Made by a program: the position numbers and the translations under genes
In this document: piece after piece, positions 52,937-61,604 of the stretch
Position numbering within the stretch: position 1 is the stretch's first letter
Layout of the letters: each line of letters opens with the position of its first letter
DNA from: DASRDB01 sp035652815
Lineage (GTDB): Bacteria > Chloroflexota > Ktedonobacteria > Ktedonobacterales > Ktedonobacteraceae
NCBI GenBank assembly: GCA_035652815.1
Contig: DASRDB010000019.1
Location: 310,001-374,000 of the forward strand
DNA length: 64,000 nt
Direction: 5' to 3'
The notes under the pieces: model-generated
Told to the model about the DNA's origin: nothing
Database searches by the model: none
Seen by the model: only the letters and a program-made list of their open reading frames with translations

Positions 52937-53617
52937 TCAAATCCAGCCGCGCTTGACCAGGGCGCTGTGTGCTGCCTCCTGTTCAGCCGCCTGCTTATTG
53001 CGACCGTGACCGCTGCCCGCCACCTCCTTGCCAAGCATCACATCCACCGTAAATTCCCGGTCATGCGAAGGCCCCTCCTGCTTCACGAGTCGGTAGGCCG
53101 GCGTAATGCCCTCGCGTGCCTGGGCCAGCTCTTGAAACAGCGATTTATTGTCTTTGAACAGCCGTTTTTCCACAATGCGCTGTGCTATCGGTTCCAGGTA
53201 GGGCAAAACGAACTGCCGCGCCGCCTCCAGACCTTGATCGAGGTAAATTGCGCCCAGCACCGCCTCAAAAGCAGCAGCAAGTACGCGCTGTCCCTTACTG
53301 CTGTGAGCGTCACCCCTGCCCATAATCAGGTAGTCTCCCAGCCCGATCTCACGCGCAAACTGCGCCAGCGTCTCCCCTTTCACCAGCATGGCGCGGGCGT
53401 TGCTCAGGTCGCCCTCGCTCAACTGAGGAAAGGCGCGGTAGAGATAATCCGCGCTGATGCAGGCCAGAATCGAGTCGCCGAGAAACTCCAGCCGCTCGTT
53501 TGATTGCAGAGCGTCATTTGTGGTCTCGAAAATATACGAACTGTGGGTAAGCGCCTGCTTTAATAAGGCGGGGTCAGAGAAGTGCAGCCCGATTCGCTCT
53601 TCCAACGCTTCCAGCAT
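52937..53617 (-). CDS. rnc: ribonuclease III
   Basis: RNase III cleaves double-stranded RNA in rRNA processing and decay. The 226-residue protein has NERLEFLGDSILACISADYL near 40-59 with catalytic acids, a second EAVLGAIYLDQG segment near 113-124 and a C-terminal dsRNA-binding domain (EVAGSGHGRNKQAAEQEAAHSA). The ATG at 53617 overlaps the selD stop as TGATG, so the two are translationally coupled. Confidence 0.95.
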   Translation of the reverse strand: MLEALEERIGLHFSDPALLKQALTHSSYIFETTNDALQSNERLEFLGDSILACISADYLYRAFPQLSEGDLSNARAMLVKGETLAQFAREIGLGDYLIMGRGDAHSSKGQRVLAAAFEAVLGAIYLDQGLEAARQFVLPYLEPIAQRIVEKRLFKDNKSLFQELAQAREGITPAYRLVKQEGPSHDREFTVDVMLGKEVAGSGHGRNKQAAEQEAAHSALVKRGWI

Positions 53618-54675
53618 CAATCCACCTCCAGTATCACCTGCTCTGCCTGTTCCACCAGCCCTGTTACCTCACCAATTTTCCAAAATTGCACATCCGGCGC
53701 GAGGGCTTCCAGTTCTGGCCAGAGCGCGGGAGCAATGGCCGCGAAAAGGCCGCCGGACGTTTGGGGGTCCCACAGTAGCTCGCGGTCATATCTATCCAGG
53801 CGCTCTGCAATGCGCACATGCGGCGTCAAATATTTCTCGTTGCGCCTTGCTCCGCCCGTCACATGGCCCTCTTCAGCATAAGCGCGCGCACGTGGAAGCA
53901 ATGGCAGCGCGTCAAATGAGAAACGCATCCCGGCAAGGCTTTGCTGCGCCATCTCCCAGGCATGACCGAGCAGGCCAAAGCCGGTAATGTCGGTCACGGC
54001 ATGCACGCCCGGTCGCTGCAATGCCTCGCTTGCTTTGCGATTCAGGCGCATCATCGATTGCAGCGCAGCATCCAGATCATCTTCGCGCACCTCGCCACGT
54101 TTATGAGCGGTGGTAAGAATGCCTGTACCCAATGGCTTGCTCAGCACAAGGTAATCTCCAGGCTTCGCGCCGCCCTTCGTCAAAATGTGCTGTGGATGCA
54201 CCATGCCTGTCACAGAAAGGCCATACTTCGGTTCATCGTCGGTGACGGTATGCCCGCCCGCGATGACCGCGCCCGCCTCGGCAACCTTATTCATGCCGCC
54301 GCGCAAAATCTCGCTCAGAATGCCAGGATCGAGATCGCCGGGCCATGCCACCAGGTTAATTGCCATCAGCACCTGCCCGCCCATCGCGTAAACATCGCTC
54401 ATGGCATTGGCTGCCGCGATGGCTCCGAAGGCATAGGGGTCATCCACCACCGGCGGGAAAAAATCCGCTGTGCTGATAATTGCCTGCTGCTCGTTGACCT
54501 TGTACACAGCCGCATCATCGATGGCATGCAGACCAACCAGCAAGCCGGGCGGGGCCTGTTGTATATGTTGTGCGAGCGGACGCAAGACCTGCGCCAGGGC
54601 CTCTGGACCCATTTTAGACGCTCAACCGGCGCAGTTTGCCAGCGCTGTCAGCCGTATCTGCCGACCTGGAGTCAT
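53617..54675 (-). CDS. selD: selenide, water dikinase (SelD) with in-frame UGA selenocysteine
   Basis: SelD makes selenophosphate from selenide and ATP. Residues from 22 on, beginning MGPEALAQVLRPLAQ, include STADFFPPVVDDPYAFG, IAAANAMSDVYAMGG and VIAGGHTVTDDEPKYGLS, as in SelD. The frame open from 54612 lacks the usual N-terminal catalytic Cys/Sec and Lys. Reading back in frame, UGA at 54624-54622 is followed by A-S-K, preceded by LTALANCAG, and reaches the ATG at 54675 behind AGGGAA. Sec18 and Lys21 then match the family C-x-x-K pair, giving 352 residues. A candidate SECIS hairpin follows the UGA. Confidence 0.88.
54591..54621 (-). promoter_or_regulatory. candidate bacterial SECIS hairpin in selD
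   Basis: After the UGA, CCAG (54606-54603) pairs with CUGG (54597-54594) around the loop AGGCC, with G second in the loop, and the GCG right after the UGA (54621-54619) can pair with CGC at 54593-54591. The loop starts 19 nt after the UGA, within the known range for bacterial SECIS elements. The stem is short, so folding should be tested. Confidence 0.45.
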
Positions 54676-54763
54676 GAAATTTTCCCTGTCTAAACCGTGT
54701 TGTTTTCTATAAAGAAACAAGTTCATCGACATTGTAACGTGTTTTTGGGGCAAGCGTCAATTG

Positions 54764-54792
54764 TGGACGATATGTCCCAACTATGCTATAGT
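54764..54792 (+). promoter_or_regulatory. promoter for RNase P RNA
   Basis: TGGACG at 54764-54769, a 17-bp spacer and TATAGT at 54787-54792, about 10 bp before the RNA 5' end. Confidence 0.6.
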
Positions 54793-54802
54793 ACCGGGGG
54801 GT

Positions 54803-55190
54803 CTGAGTAATCCAGGCAATCGCGGGCTATAATGGCCCGAGGAAAGTCCGAACTCCGCAGAGCAGAATGCTGGTTAACGGCCAGCGGGGGCGACCCCAGG
54901 GAAAGTGCCACAGAAACATACCGCCCGGCGTAATCATGCCAGGTAAGGGTGAAATGGTAGGGTAAGAGCCTACCAGCAGCCAGGCGACTGGCTGGCTGGG
55001 TAAACCCCATTCGGAGCAAGACCGAGCAGAGGGAGTAGCATGCCCACGCGGCATGCTCGCAGGTTGCTCGCCTGTCAACCCTCGGGTTGGTCGCTTGAGG
55101 CAGCAAGTAATTGCTGTCCCAGATAGATGATTGCCGCCCGCGCCGCCGCAAGAACGCGCGGGAACAGAATTCGGCTTACGGATTGCTCAG
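54803..55190 (+). ncRNA. rnpB: RNase P RNA, bacterial class
   Basis: RnpB is the catalytic RNA that matures tRNA 5' ends. The conserved 5' block GAGGAAAGTCCGAACTCCGC starts at 54839 and the 3' block ACAGAATTCGGCTTACGG lies at 55164-55181. P1 pairs CTGAGTAATCC at 54803-54813 with GGATTGCTCAG at 55180-55190. The region between shows the P3-P17 scaffold typical of type A RNAs. Ends are set by P1 pairing and may be off by a few bases. Confidence 0.95.
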
Positions 55191-55289
55191 GCCCCAGACC
55201 CACGCCGCACAGAACTGGCCACTTGCACAGCCACAATCGATCCAACCTGATCCATTGAGTGCTTGCTACATACTAGAGCAGGAGCAATC

Positions 55290-56612
55290 ATGAGCAACGA
55301 ACAGTTCTTCAGAGAAGCGTTCTCACTTCCTCAAGCCCTCATCGAGTACCATATCAGTGAGAGTCTGAAGCGGCTTTTTCCTCAGAAGGGATACATCGAG
55401 GTAGAGGGTGGCCCTTTTGATATAGCGAGTTATGCAGATGCCGGGCTATGTCTGCTGACGCAAAAGAGCTTTATCCACAATCAGATGATGACCTTCTGGC
55501 TCCAGCCAGGTCCAGAGGCAATGCATCACGGTGTCCCACATCGAATGCGCTTTGATGCTGCAACGGTGCAGACACGCCGTAGCCGTCGAGGTGAGGAACC
55601 AGAGAAGCCTGAACAGGAAACTATGGATAGAGCTATCAATGCCTGGCTCGAAGTGCAATGGCAGGGAGCCACGCTTGAAGTAGTGTGCTTGTATGGACAT
55701 CGCTACTGGATACTGGCCGACACCCAGGAGATTGCCCGGGCATTCTACGTGGCTGTGTGCAAATGGAATACGGAGCCGCATAGCGAAGTGCTTGTGTTTA
55801 ATGGACGTTGGTACAAGGATGAAGACCTCTTCCAGGATATTAAAGTGGCCACGTTCGATAACCTGATCCTGCGCGGCAACCTCAAGCAAGAGATTCGTGA
55901 CGACCTGGTGCAGTTCTTTGCCTCGCGCGCATTGTATGAAGAGTATGGCATTCCCTGGAAACGTGGGATACTCTTTATCGGTCCGCCGGGAAATGGGAAA
56001 ACGCATACGGTGAAGGCGCTGATTAACTCAATGGAACAACCGTGTCTTTATATCAAAGATCTGCAAGGCGTCCAACAGGTCTTTGACCGCGCACGCAGAA
56101 CGTCTCCATGTATTCTGGTGATTGAAGACCTGGACTCACAGTTGAATCCCCAGAACCGCTCGGCCTTCCTCAATGAGTTAGATGGCTTTGCTGCAAACAT
56201 TGGTATTGTCACCCTTGCTACCACAAATCACCCCGAGCGATTGGACCCATCGATCCTTGAGCGGCCAAGTCGCTTTGACCGGAAGTATCACTTTGAGCTT
56301 CCAGACACGCCTGAGCGTGCAAGCTATCTTGCTCTTTGGAATGCCTCCTTAAAACCAGCATTACAACTCACTCCCGGGGGAATCAACAAGATCAGCGAGC
56401 TTACCACAGATTTCTCGTTTGCGTACTTGAAGGAACTCTTCCTGTCATCCATGATGCAATGGATTGCCACGCCTGGACAGCACCCAATGGAACAGGTGAT
56501 GGTGAGCAAAGTCGCAGCGCTGCGCGAGCAAATGGTCAGCTTGAATTCTGTCGAGGATGGCGGGGCTGGTAGCGCGCAAAACAGACCACATAGGCGGCCT
56601 GGCCGCCTGTAG
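55290..56612 (+). CDS. AAA-family ATPase
   Basis: The 440-residue protein starts at ATG 55290 behind AGGAGC. Its C-terminal half (about 205-400) is an AAA domain: Walker A GPPGNGKTHT at 231-240, Walker B ILVIEDLDSQLN near 275-286, sensor VTLATTNHPERLDPSILERP with arginine finger SRFDRKYHF. This resembles BCS1-like or FtsH/proteasome-type AAA modules. The first 200 residues are an unknown domain with WLQPGPEAMHHGVPH. No protease domain, no membrane helix. It may remodel a protein complex. Probably paired with the membrane protein 246 bp downstream. Confidence 0.82.
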   Translation: MSNEQFFREAFSLPQALIEYHISESLKRLFPQKGYIEVEGGPFDIASYADAGLCLLTQKSFIHNQMMTFWLQPGPEAMHHGVPHRMRFDAATVQTRRSRRGEEPEKPEQETMDRAINAWLEVQWQGATLEVVCLYGHRYWILADTQEIARAFYVAVCKWNTEPHSEVLVFNGRWYKDEDLFQDIKVATFDNLILRGNLKQEIRDDLVQFFASRALYEEYGIPWKRGILFIGPPGNGKTHTVKALINSMEQPCLYIKDLQGVQQVFDRARRTSPCILVIEDLDSQLNPQNRSAFLNELDGFAANIGIVTLATTNHPERLDPSILERPSRFDRKYHFELPDTPERASYLALWNASLKPALQLTPGGINKISELTTDFSFAYLKELFLSSMMQWIATPGQHPMEQVMVSKVAALREQMVSLNSVEDGGAGSAQNRPHRRPGRL

Positions 56613-56662
56613 GATTTAAAGCTCATCGGATGTCCATCAGATTGTTGCGGAGAGAGGTCCAA

Positions 56663-56725
56663 AGACACCCGCAAGGGGATGGCTCTACACCTTCGGCGTG
56701 TAGAGCCATCCCCTTGCGGGTGTCT
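56663..56725. repeat. inverted repeat, 28-bp perfect arms (family A)
   Basis: Arms at 56663-56690 and 56698-56725, exact reverse complements around a 7-nt loop. Core AGACACCCGCAAGGGG is close to the 9471 copy. It follows the AAA ATPase gene and has the shortest loop of the set. Confidence 0.92.
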
Positions 56726-56857
56726 CTCGTTCCCCTAAGCCGACAGCAAAAATCTGACGCTTACCCTTCTCCATATCGCCTCATTGTAGCCTTTCTCCCC
56801 GAATGGTATACTTGCAAGAAATACATGTAGAAACGTTATATTCATCCTTTAGCGAAT

Positions 56858-57682
56858 ATGGAGCAGAACGATGAACACATTTTTACCATGCACAACCTTA
56901 CCGAGCAAGAATCGAGCAGCGACCAGGGATGCCTGTTTGTAGTTGGTTTTCTTCTGGCTATCACACTTGTTTGTCTTACCCCGTTTCTGTTTCCTGCTGT
57001 CGCCTCAATGGATTGGTATAAAATGTTTTCGTTGTGTGCAAGCTTTTTTCTGCTAGCAGGCGGTATCATCCTCATTGTCCCGTTCTCTGTGAGATGGACA
57101 AAGTACCTGCTTGTTTCTGTTGTTCTCGGTTGTATGGTATTGCAGTTTTACACGCTTCAACTTCTTTGGAAAAACCCTTTTGTGCTGCCTGCTCCCTGGA
57201 GTATTCTCCTGCGCTTTGGTAGCTTTGTAGTTCTGGTGAGCCTCTTTGTTTTGGCCTATAATATCAATATTCATGAGAAGCGCCGCACCAGACAACTACT
57301 CGCTACATCCTCACTTTCCATCTCGGAGCCTTATGCAACAGGCGGTAAATCCTTTTTTATCCAGTACCGGCTTACCAGTCATGAAACGACATGTATCAAA
57401 AGCATCCGTCTCAGCTTTTCCTACTACCAGTCAAAATACGTCTATGATGGGAATTTTGCACACAAGACCTATGAAGAACATAGCATTCCCATTAACGCAT
57501 GGAACAACATCCTGATTGATCCTTATGTCTCATTTGTGGAAACAGTAAACTGGACTGTTCCTACTTCTCTTGCGACCAAAGATGACTCACGCAAGGATTG
57601 GAGCCTGAAAGTACTTATCATACCGTCCAAAGGGGCTAACAGAGAAACGAGCTATCCTCTTCATGTAAGGTGGTATTGTTGA
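56858..57682 (+). CDS. four-helix membrane protein with soluble C-terminal domain
   Basis: The 274-residue protein has hydrophobic helices near 26-46, 55-75, 83-101 and 113-135, then a ~140-residue strand-rich soluble domain (SISEPYATGGKSFFIQYRL, FSYYQSKYVYDGNF). The sequence is less GC-rich than its neighbours. No family was recognised. The start ATG is not preceded by a strong ribosome site and could lie further in. It sits between the AAA ATPase and the pentapeptide-repeat gene. Confidence 0.6.
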   Translation: MEQNDEHIFTMHNLTEQESSSDQGCLFVVGFLLAITLVCLTPFLFPAVASMDWYKMFSLCASFFLLAGGIILIVPFSVRWTKYLLVSVVLGCMVLQFYTLQLLWKNPFVLPAPWSILLRFGSFVVLVSLFVLAYNINIHEKRRTRQLLATSSLSISEPYATGGKSFFIQYRLTSHETTCIKSIRLSFSYYQSKYVYDGNFAHKTYEEHSIPINAWNNILIDPYVSFVETVNWTVPTSLATKDDSRKDWSLKVLIIPSKGANRETSYPLHVRWYC

Positions 57683-57835
57683 GAAACATACCAGTAGTCT
57701 TCCATTGGCTCTCAATTAGGAAAAGGAATGTTGATGTCCTTTCTTGAGTACCGCCATTATCTATAATCATGCGGTAATCGGCGCAGCGTCTCCCTTGCTT
57801 CCTCTTGCGGTTTCTCTGGCCGGATGGTCTTTACT

Positions 57836-58819
57836 CTATGAGGTTGGGGAGGAGAGGCCCATAGCAAGTTGCTCCTGAGTCACTTTAGCCCCGCGTATAT
57901 CTGCTCCGTCGAGATAGGTCTGATCGAGAATAGCGCCGGTGAGATCGGCTTGCTTCAGATCAGCACCCTTGAGGTAGGCTCCACTCAGATTGGCATTGAT
58001 GAGAGTAGCGCCGGTGAGATCGGCTTCTTTGAGCAGAGCGCCGGTGAGATCAGCGCCGGTGAGATCGGCTTGCTTCAAATTCGCCCCTTCCAGCAGAGCG
58101 CCGGTGAGATCACTTTTGTGAAAAACTGCCCCACTGAGTTTTGCCTTAATGAGACCGGCTTGATGCATATGAGCTTTGCTGAGATTAGCTTGCCGTAAAT
58201 CCGCGCCGAACAGCGAAGTTTTAATGAGATAAGATTGGCGCAGATCAGCCCCTGAGAGATTAGCATTGATCATCCAGGCCTCTTCCAGATGAGCTCCGGT
58301 GAGATTCGCGTTGCTGAAATTTATGCCACTCAGATCGGCCCCCTGAAGCTGGATTTGAGGAAGCACAATTCCACGCAGGTCCGCTCCTGAAAGGGCTTTG
58401 CTTCCTTTCAGTGCATCGCCAACAAATTGAGCAGGAAATCCGTTGCTACTGAAAAACTTCAGCATGCTTATCTGTTGCTCGTTACTTAGGGATTTTAACA
58501 CCTGACCAAGTCGTTGTTGTGCCATCCGCGAAATCTCTGGATTGTCAGCCAGAACTGTAAGATAGTAGGTTTGGAAGATCAACTCCTGCATCATGATCGT
58601 ATATTGCTCGCTTGACCTCTCTTGCATGAACGCTTGCCAGGCTGAGATACCAAGGCTGGTCAAGATAGCTAAGGTAAGAGCGACCCAAACCACTTGAGTT
58701 GTATTTCCTCCGCTTACAAGATTGATCAGGAAGCCGATTGTCGCACCTATTAAGCCAGAAAGAACGGCAAGCATCGAGGGATGAAATATAATCTGGCTCA
58801 TACGCAGAGGTCGTTTCAT
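57836..58819 (-). CDS. membrane-anchored pentapeptide-repeat protein
   Basis: From the ATG at 58819, behind TAAGGAG, the 327-residue protein has two membrane helices (about 18-38 and 47-65), a short helical linker and then pentapeptide repeats A(D/N)LXX from about 140 to 310 (for example ADLSGINFSNANLTGAHLEE, ADLTGADLTGALLKEADLTG). Such repeats form right-handed beta helices; the function in membrane-anchored versions is unknown. The DNA repeats within it are coding, not a separate element. Confidence 0.85.
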   Translation of the reverse strand: MKRPLRMSQIIFHPSMLAVLSGLIGATIGFLINLVSGGNTTQVVWVALTLAILTSLGISAWQAFMQERSSEQYTIMMQELIFQTYYLTVLADNPEISRMAQQRLGQVLKSLSNEQQISMLKFFSSNGFPAQFVGDALKGSKALSGADLRGIVLPQIQLQGADLSGINFSNANLTGAHLEEAWMINANLSGADLRQSYLIKTSLFGADLRQANLSKAHMHQAGLIKAKLSGAVFHKSDLTGALLEGANLKQADLTGADLTGALLKEADLTGATLINANLSGAYLKGADLKQADLTGAILDQTYLDGADIRGAKVTQEQLAMGLSSPTS

Positions 58820-59019
58820 GTATCTATTCTCCTTACTCTTTTCCTCGTATCTTATTCGCTTGATCAGTTCCTGACAAGGCTTGCGTTGAGCAAAAAGCAT
58901 GCAGTCCTCACGTCTATCCTTGAAACGAGATATATGATAGACTCAACCTTAGAGAGACAAATGCCTTCATTTCTACCCGGATTACACAACTCGAAAACTT
59001 TCTAAAAAGGAGAAACCGC

Positions 59020-59517
59020 ATGGAGAACGTTCACCTGAAGAATGAAACACACGTAAAACATCATATCCCCCGCAACGTCAACCTGGTGCATGAGGCGGAG
59101 ATAAAAGCGGCTGGTTTCAATACGCAGCTTGCTGTGTGGCTGACGGAACACGTCGGGACGATGTGGACGGCTTATGTCTTTGCTTTGCTGGCGATTATCG
59201 GTCTGCTGGGCATTCTTGGATTGCTTTCCCCTATTGTTGCTTTGCTCGTCGCCTGGCTCTCTCAGACATTTATTCAGTTGGTACTCCTGCCTATTATTAT
59301 GGTGGGACAGAACGTCCTGGGCCGCAAGTCAGAACTTCAGGCTGACGAGGCCTATGCCACGACGATGAAGTCATATGCCGATATCGAAGCGGTAATGAAG
59401 CATCTCGATATGCAGGATCAGAAGATTCTGGCGCTGGAACGCCTGATTAAAGAGCAGACAGACGCGATCCTCGCTCTTGTGCAGGACATGGCGAAAGATC
59501 AGACACCACAGAAGTGA
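59020..59517 (+). CDS. DUF1003-like membrane protein
   Basis: The 165-residue protein resembles DUF1003 proteins: FNTQLAVWLTEHVGTMWTAY before helix 1, two hydrophobic segments (about 51-70 and 74-95), then LPIIMVGQNVLGRKSELQADEAY, and a coiled-coil tail. Function unknown; DUF1003 members sit in inner membranes. Start behind AAAAAGGAG. It is followed by a family B repeat. Confidence 0.75.
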   Translation: MENVHLKNETHVKHHIPRNVNLVHEAEIKAAGFNTQLAVWLTEHVGTMWTAYVFALLAIIGLLGILGLLSPIVALLVAWLSQTFIQLVLLPIIMVGQNVLGRKSELQADEAYATTMKSYADIEAVMKHLDMQDQKILALERLIKEQTDAILALVQDMAKDQTPQK

Positions 59518-59543
59518 TCAAGCCATAACAATCCCCTTTTGCA

Positions 59544-59648
59544 TGTCATCCTGAGCGCGTTCGGTCATCCTGAGCGCAGCGAAGGATCTACGGCCCTGAT
59601 GCACATTCCTGCCGGGCAATAGAGATCCTTCGCTGCGCTCAGGATGAC
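59544..59648. repeat. inverted repeat, 26-bp perfect arms (family B) with partial extra copy
   Basis: Arms at 59564-59589 and 59623-59648, exact reverse complements around a 33-nt loop. A truncated extra copy of the left arm (TGTCATCCTGAGCGC) lies immediately before, at 59544-59558. Confidence 0.9.
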
Positions 59649-59679
59649 ATCTGGAGGCAGGGGTGTTATGGCGTGCCAT

Positions 59680-59711
59680 AAAAAAACAGGCCAGGGTAAA
59701 ACCCCGGCCTG
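59680..59711 (-). terminator. terminator of the 66-aa gene
   Basis: On the minus strand a CAGGCC/GGCCTG stem extended by CCC/GGG with a TTTTA-type loop is followed by six T. Good intrinsic terminator for the gene at 59944-59744. Confidence 0.8.
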
Positions 59712-59743
59712 CCATTATTGCTGGCCTTATGACACGTCAATTG

Positions 59744-59944
59744 CTATTCGCGGATACGCTTGTTTTCGACCAGCCAGCGAAGGAAGTTGAGACGATGAAT
59801 CTCCTCGACCATTTCGCGATATTCGACCTGTTCGGTTACGTGATCCCTCATATGTACCAGCCTGGTGGCCTCGGCTTCGCTGAATCCAAGAGACAGCAGG
59901 CGTGTGTAGTCTGTATTATTCGTAGCGTAAAGATTTTCTTGCAT
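59744..59944 (-). CDS. small hypothetical protein, 66 aa
   Basis: From the ATG at 59944, behind AGGGGAG, the protein is short and helical with YTRLLSLGFSEAEATRLVHMRD, resembling a UBA-like or small helical domain. A longer in-frame start at 60061 would add 39 residues without a ribosome site. No family recognised. A strong terminator lies 33 bp after the stop, which supports a real gene. Confidence 0.7.
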   Translation of the reverse strand: MQENLYATNNTDYTRLLSLGFSEAEATRLVHMRDHVTEQVEYREMVEEIHRLNFLRWLVENKRIRE

Positions 59945-60061
59945 AAGAACTACTCCCCTAGTGCATTTCCATTTGACCTCTTCGGGTTCGAGCGCTATAC
60001 TTCCTTTACTGGAAGCGCCGGGAGTTCCCTCTCTTGCTTGACCCGCTTGAGGGTACTGCAA

Positions 60062-60285
60062 CTAGCAATATACAAGAACAAAGTCCAGGGCGCTTCATCA
60101 GACCGATGAGGGCCTAAAAAAGCTCACAATCCTTATAAAGAGTACTTCTTTTTTGACTGGATGAATCCGGTCATAGAGAAGATGCTATTGATGATCACTA
60201 TGGGTATCTTTCTTCGATCATCGTCTCTACTCTCTTATATAGAGATATACGTGGAACAAGCAGAAAAGTTTCACTTCGGGGAGAC
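60062..60285. other. gap before glycerate kinase end, nothing found
   Basis: About 220 bp between the 66-aa gene and the end of the glycerate kinase gene. Contains an AT-rich stretch (60120-60285) but no recognisable gene, hairpin or repeat. Confidence 0.5.
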
Positions 60286-61434
60286 TCAGCGTTTTTTGGT
60301 CTGGCCGCCCAATCTCAACAGTCTAAGGGTGCGTTCCGCGCAATCGCTTAGCAGGGCTGCCGCGTGTTCCATCGCATATTCGAGCGTCATTGGGCGAGAT
60401 GGCAAAGCGGCCACCGCGTCCACTCCGAGCGCGTATACATCCTGGTAACGCTCGCCCAATCCTCCAGCCAGCGCCAGCACCGGCAGACCATAGCGTTTTG
60501 CCAGTTCTGCCACCGCACCCACGCTTTTGCCATAGGCCGTTTGCGCGTCAATCTGCCCCTCTGCCGTAATCACCAGGTCTGCTCCGCGCAGGCGTTCCTC
60601 CAGCTTCACCGCCTCAAGCACAATCTGCGCCCCCGGTCGCAATTGGGCATGTAAGAACGCGATCAATCCCGCGCCCAGTCCACCTGCAGCGCCTGCCCCC
60701 GGCACATCGCGCACCGACACGCCCAGGTTCCGTTCGATGACCTCCGCGTAATGAGCGAGCGCCGCGTCGAGCTGTTTCACCATCTCGGGCGTTGCTCCCT
60801 TCTGCGGCCCGTATACTGCCGATGCTCCACGCTCGCCACAGAGCGGATTATTGACGTCACAGGCCACCTCGACGACGCAATCTCTCAGTCGTTCGTCCAT
60901 TGTGCTTATGTCAATGGCTGCTAACTTTGCCAGCGCTGCTCCTCCAGGCTCTATATCTTTCCCTTCGCTATCCAGAAGTTTTGCTCCCAACGCCTGTGCC
61001 ATGCCCGCGCCGCCATCGTTCGTCGCGCTGCCGCCAATGCCGATAATCAGGTGACGCCTGCCCTCTTCCAGCGCCGCCCGAATCAATTCTCCCACTCCAT
61101 AGGTCGTAGTGATGCGCGGGTCCCGTCGTTGTGGTGGAACCAGTGGCAGACCGGAACTTGCCGCCATCTCAATCACTGCCGTCTGGCCATCACCAGGAAG
61201 CCCGAAAACTGCCTTCACCGGCTCGCCAAGCGGCCCCGTTACCGTTCGCTCCACGAATTGGCCTCCGGTCGCATCTACCAGCGCCTGCACAGTACCCTCG
61301 CCGCCATCCGCGATAGGAACAACATCAATCTCTGCCTCTGGAAAGACGACCCTCGCGCCCTCAGCAATAGCGCGTCCCGCCTCGGCTGCAGTGAGACTAC
61401 CTTTAAACGATTGGGGAGCAATGACGATTCGCAT
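60286..61434 (-). CDS. glycerate kinase (GarK/GlxK family)
   Basis: The 382-residue protein begins MRIVIAPQSFKGSLTAAEAG and has PIADGGEGTVQALVDATGG near 41-59, LIIGIGGSATNDGGAGMAQALG near 129-150 (seen as IGIGGSATNDGGAGMAQAL), and GADLVITAEGQIDAQTAYGKS near 286-306 (seen as ADLVITAEGQIDAQ), all hallmarks of the glycerate 2-kinase family. It phosphorylates D-glycerate. Start behind GGAGAAC. Divergent from ctaG, with a repeat between. Confidence 0.93.
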   Translation of the reverse strand: MRIVIAPQSFKGSLTAAEAGRAIAEGARVVFPEAEIDVVPIADGGEGTVQALVDATGGQFVERTVTGPLGEPVKAVFGLPGDGQTAVIEMAASSGLPLVPPQRRDPRITTTYGVGELIRAALEEGRRHLIIGIGGSATNDGGAGMAQALGAKLLDSEGKDIEPGGAALAKLAAIDISTMDERLRDCVVEVACDVNNPLCGERGASAVYGPQKGATPEMVKQLDAALAHYAEVIERNLGVSVRDVPGAGAAGGLGAGLIAFLHAQLRPGAQIVLEAVKLEERLRGADLVITAEGQIDAQTAYGKSVGAVAELAKRYGLPVLALAGGLGERYQDVYALGVDAVAALPSRPMTLEYAMEHAAALLSDCAERTLRLLRLGGQTKKR

Positions 61435-61517
61435 GGTTGTTCTCCATTTTTATCTCGTTGTTGGCTGCATTATATCAGAATTTTTTAGGACGGTCTGACC
61501 CCTCGATTTGGAGCTAG

Positions 61518-61586
61518 ACCAGGGCGACCGCCAGGGTCGCCCCTACCGATGCGGATGGTAGGGGCGACCCTGGCGGTCGCCCTGGT
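61518..61586. repeat. inverted repeat, 30-bp perfect arms
   Basis: Arms at 61518-61547 and 61557-61586, exact reverse complements around a 9-nt loop. Core GGGCGACCGCCAGGGTCGCC. It lies between divergent promoters rather than at gene ends, about 20 bp upstream of the ctaG -35. Confidence 0.92.
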
Positions 61587-61604
61587 TCGGCCCTCGAGAA
61601 ATAT

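Noticed and set aside
53617..54612. SelD starting at the internal ATG 54612
   Set aside because: This shorter frame lacks the catalytic Cys/Sec and Lys; the UGA read-through form explains the missing motif.
53941..54693. Open frame of 250 codons antisense to selD on the plus strand
   Set aside because: It overlaps a strongly conserved gene on the other strand, has no ribosome site and its product has no family pattern; a by-product of codon use.
57890..58345. Tandem DNA repeats that look like an array
   Set aside because: The period follows pentapeptide repeats in the coded protein; there are no constant repeats with unique spacers as in CRISPR.
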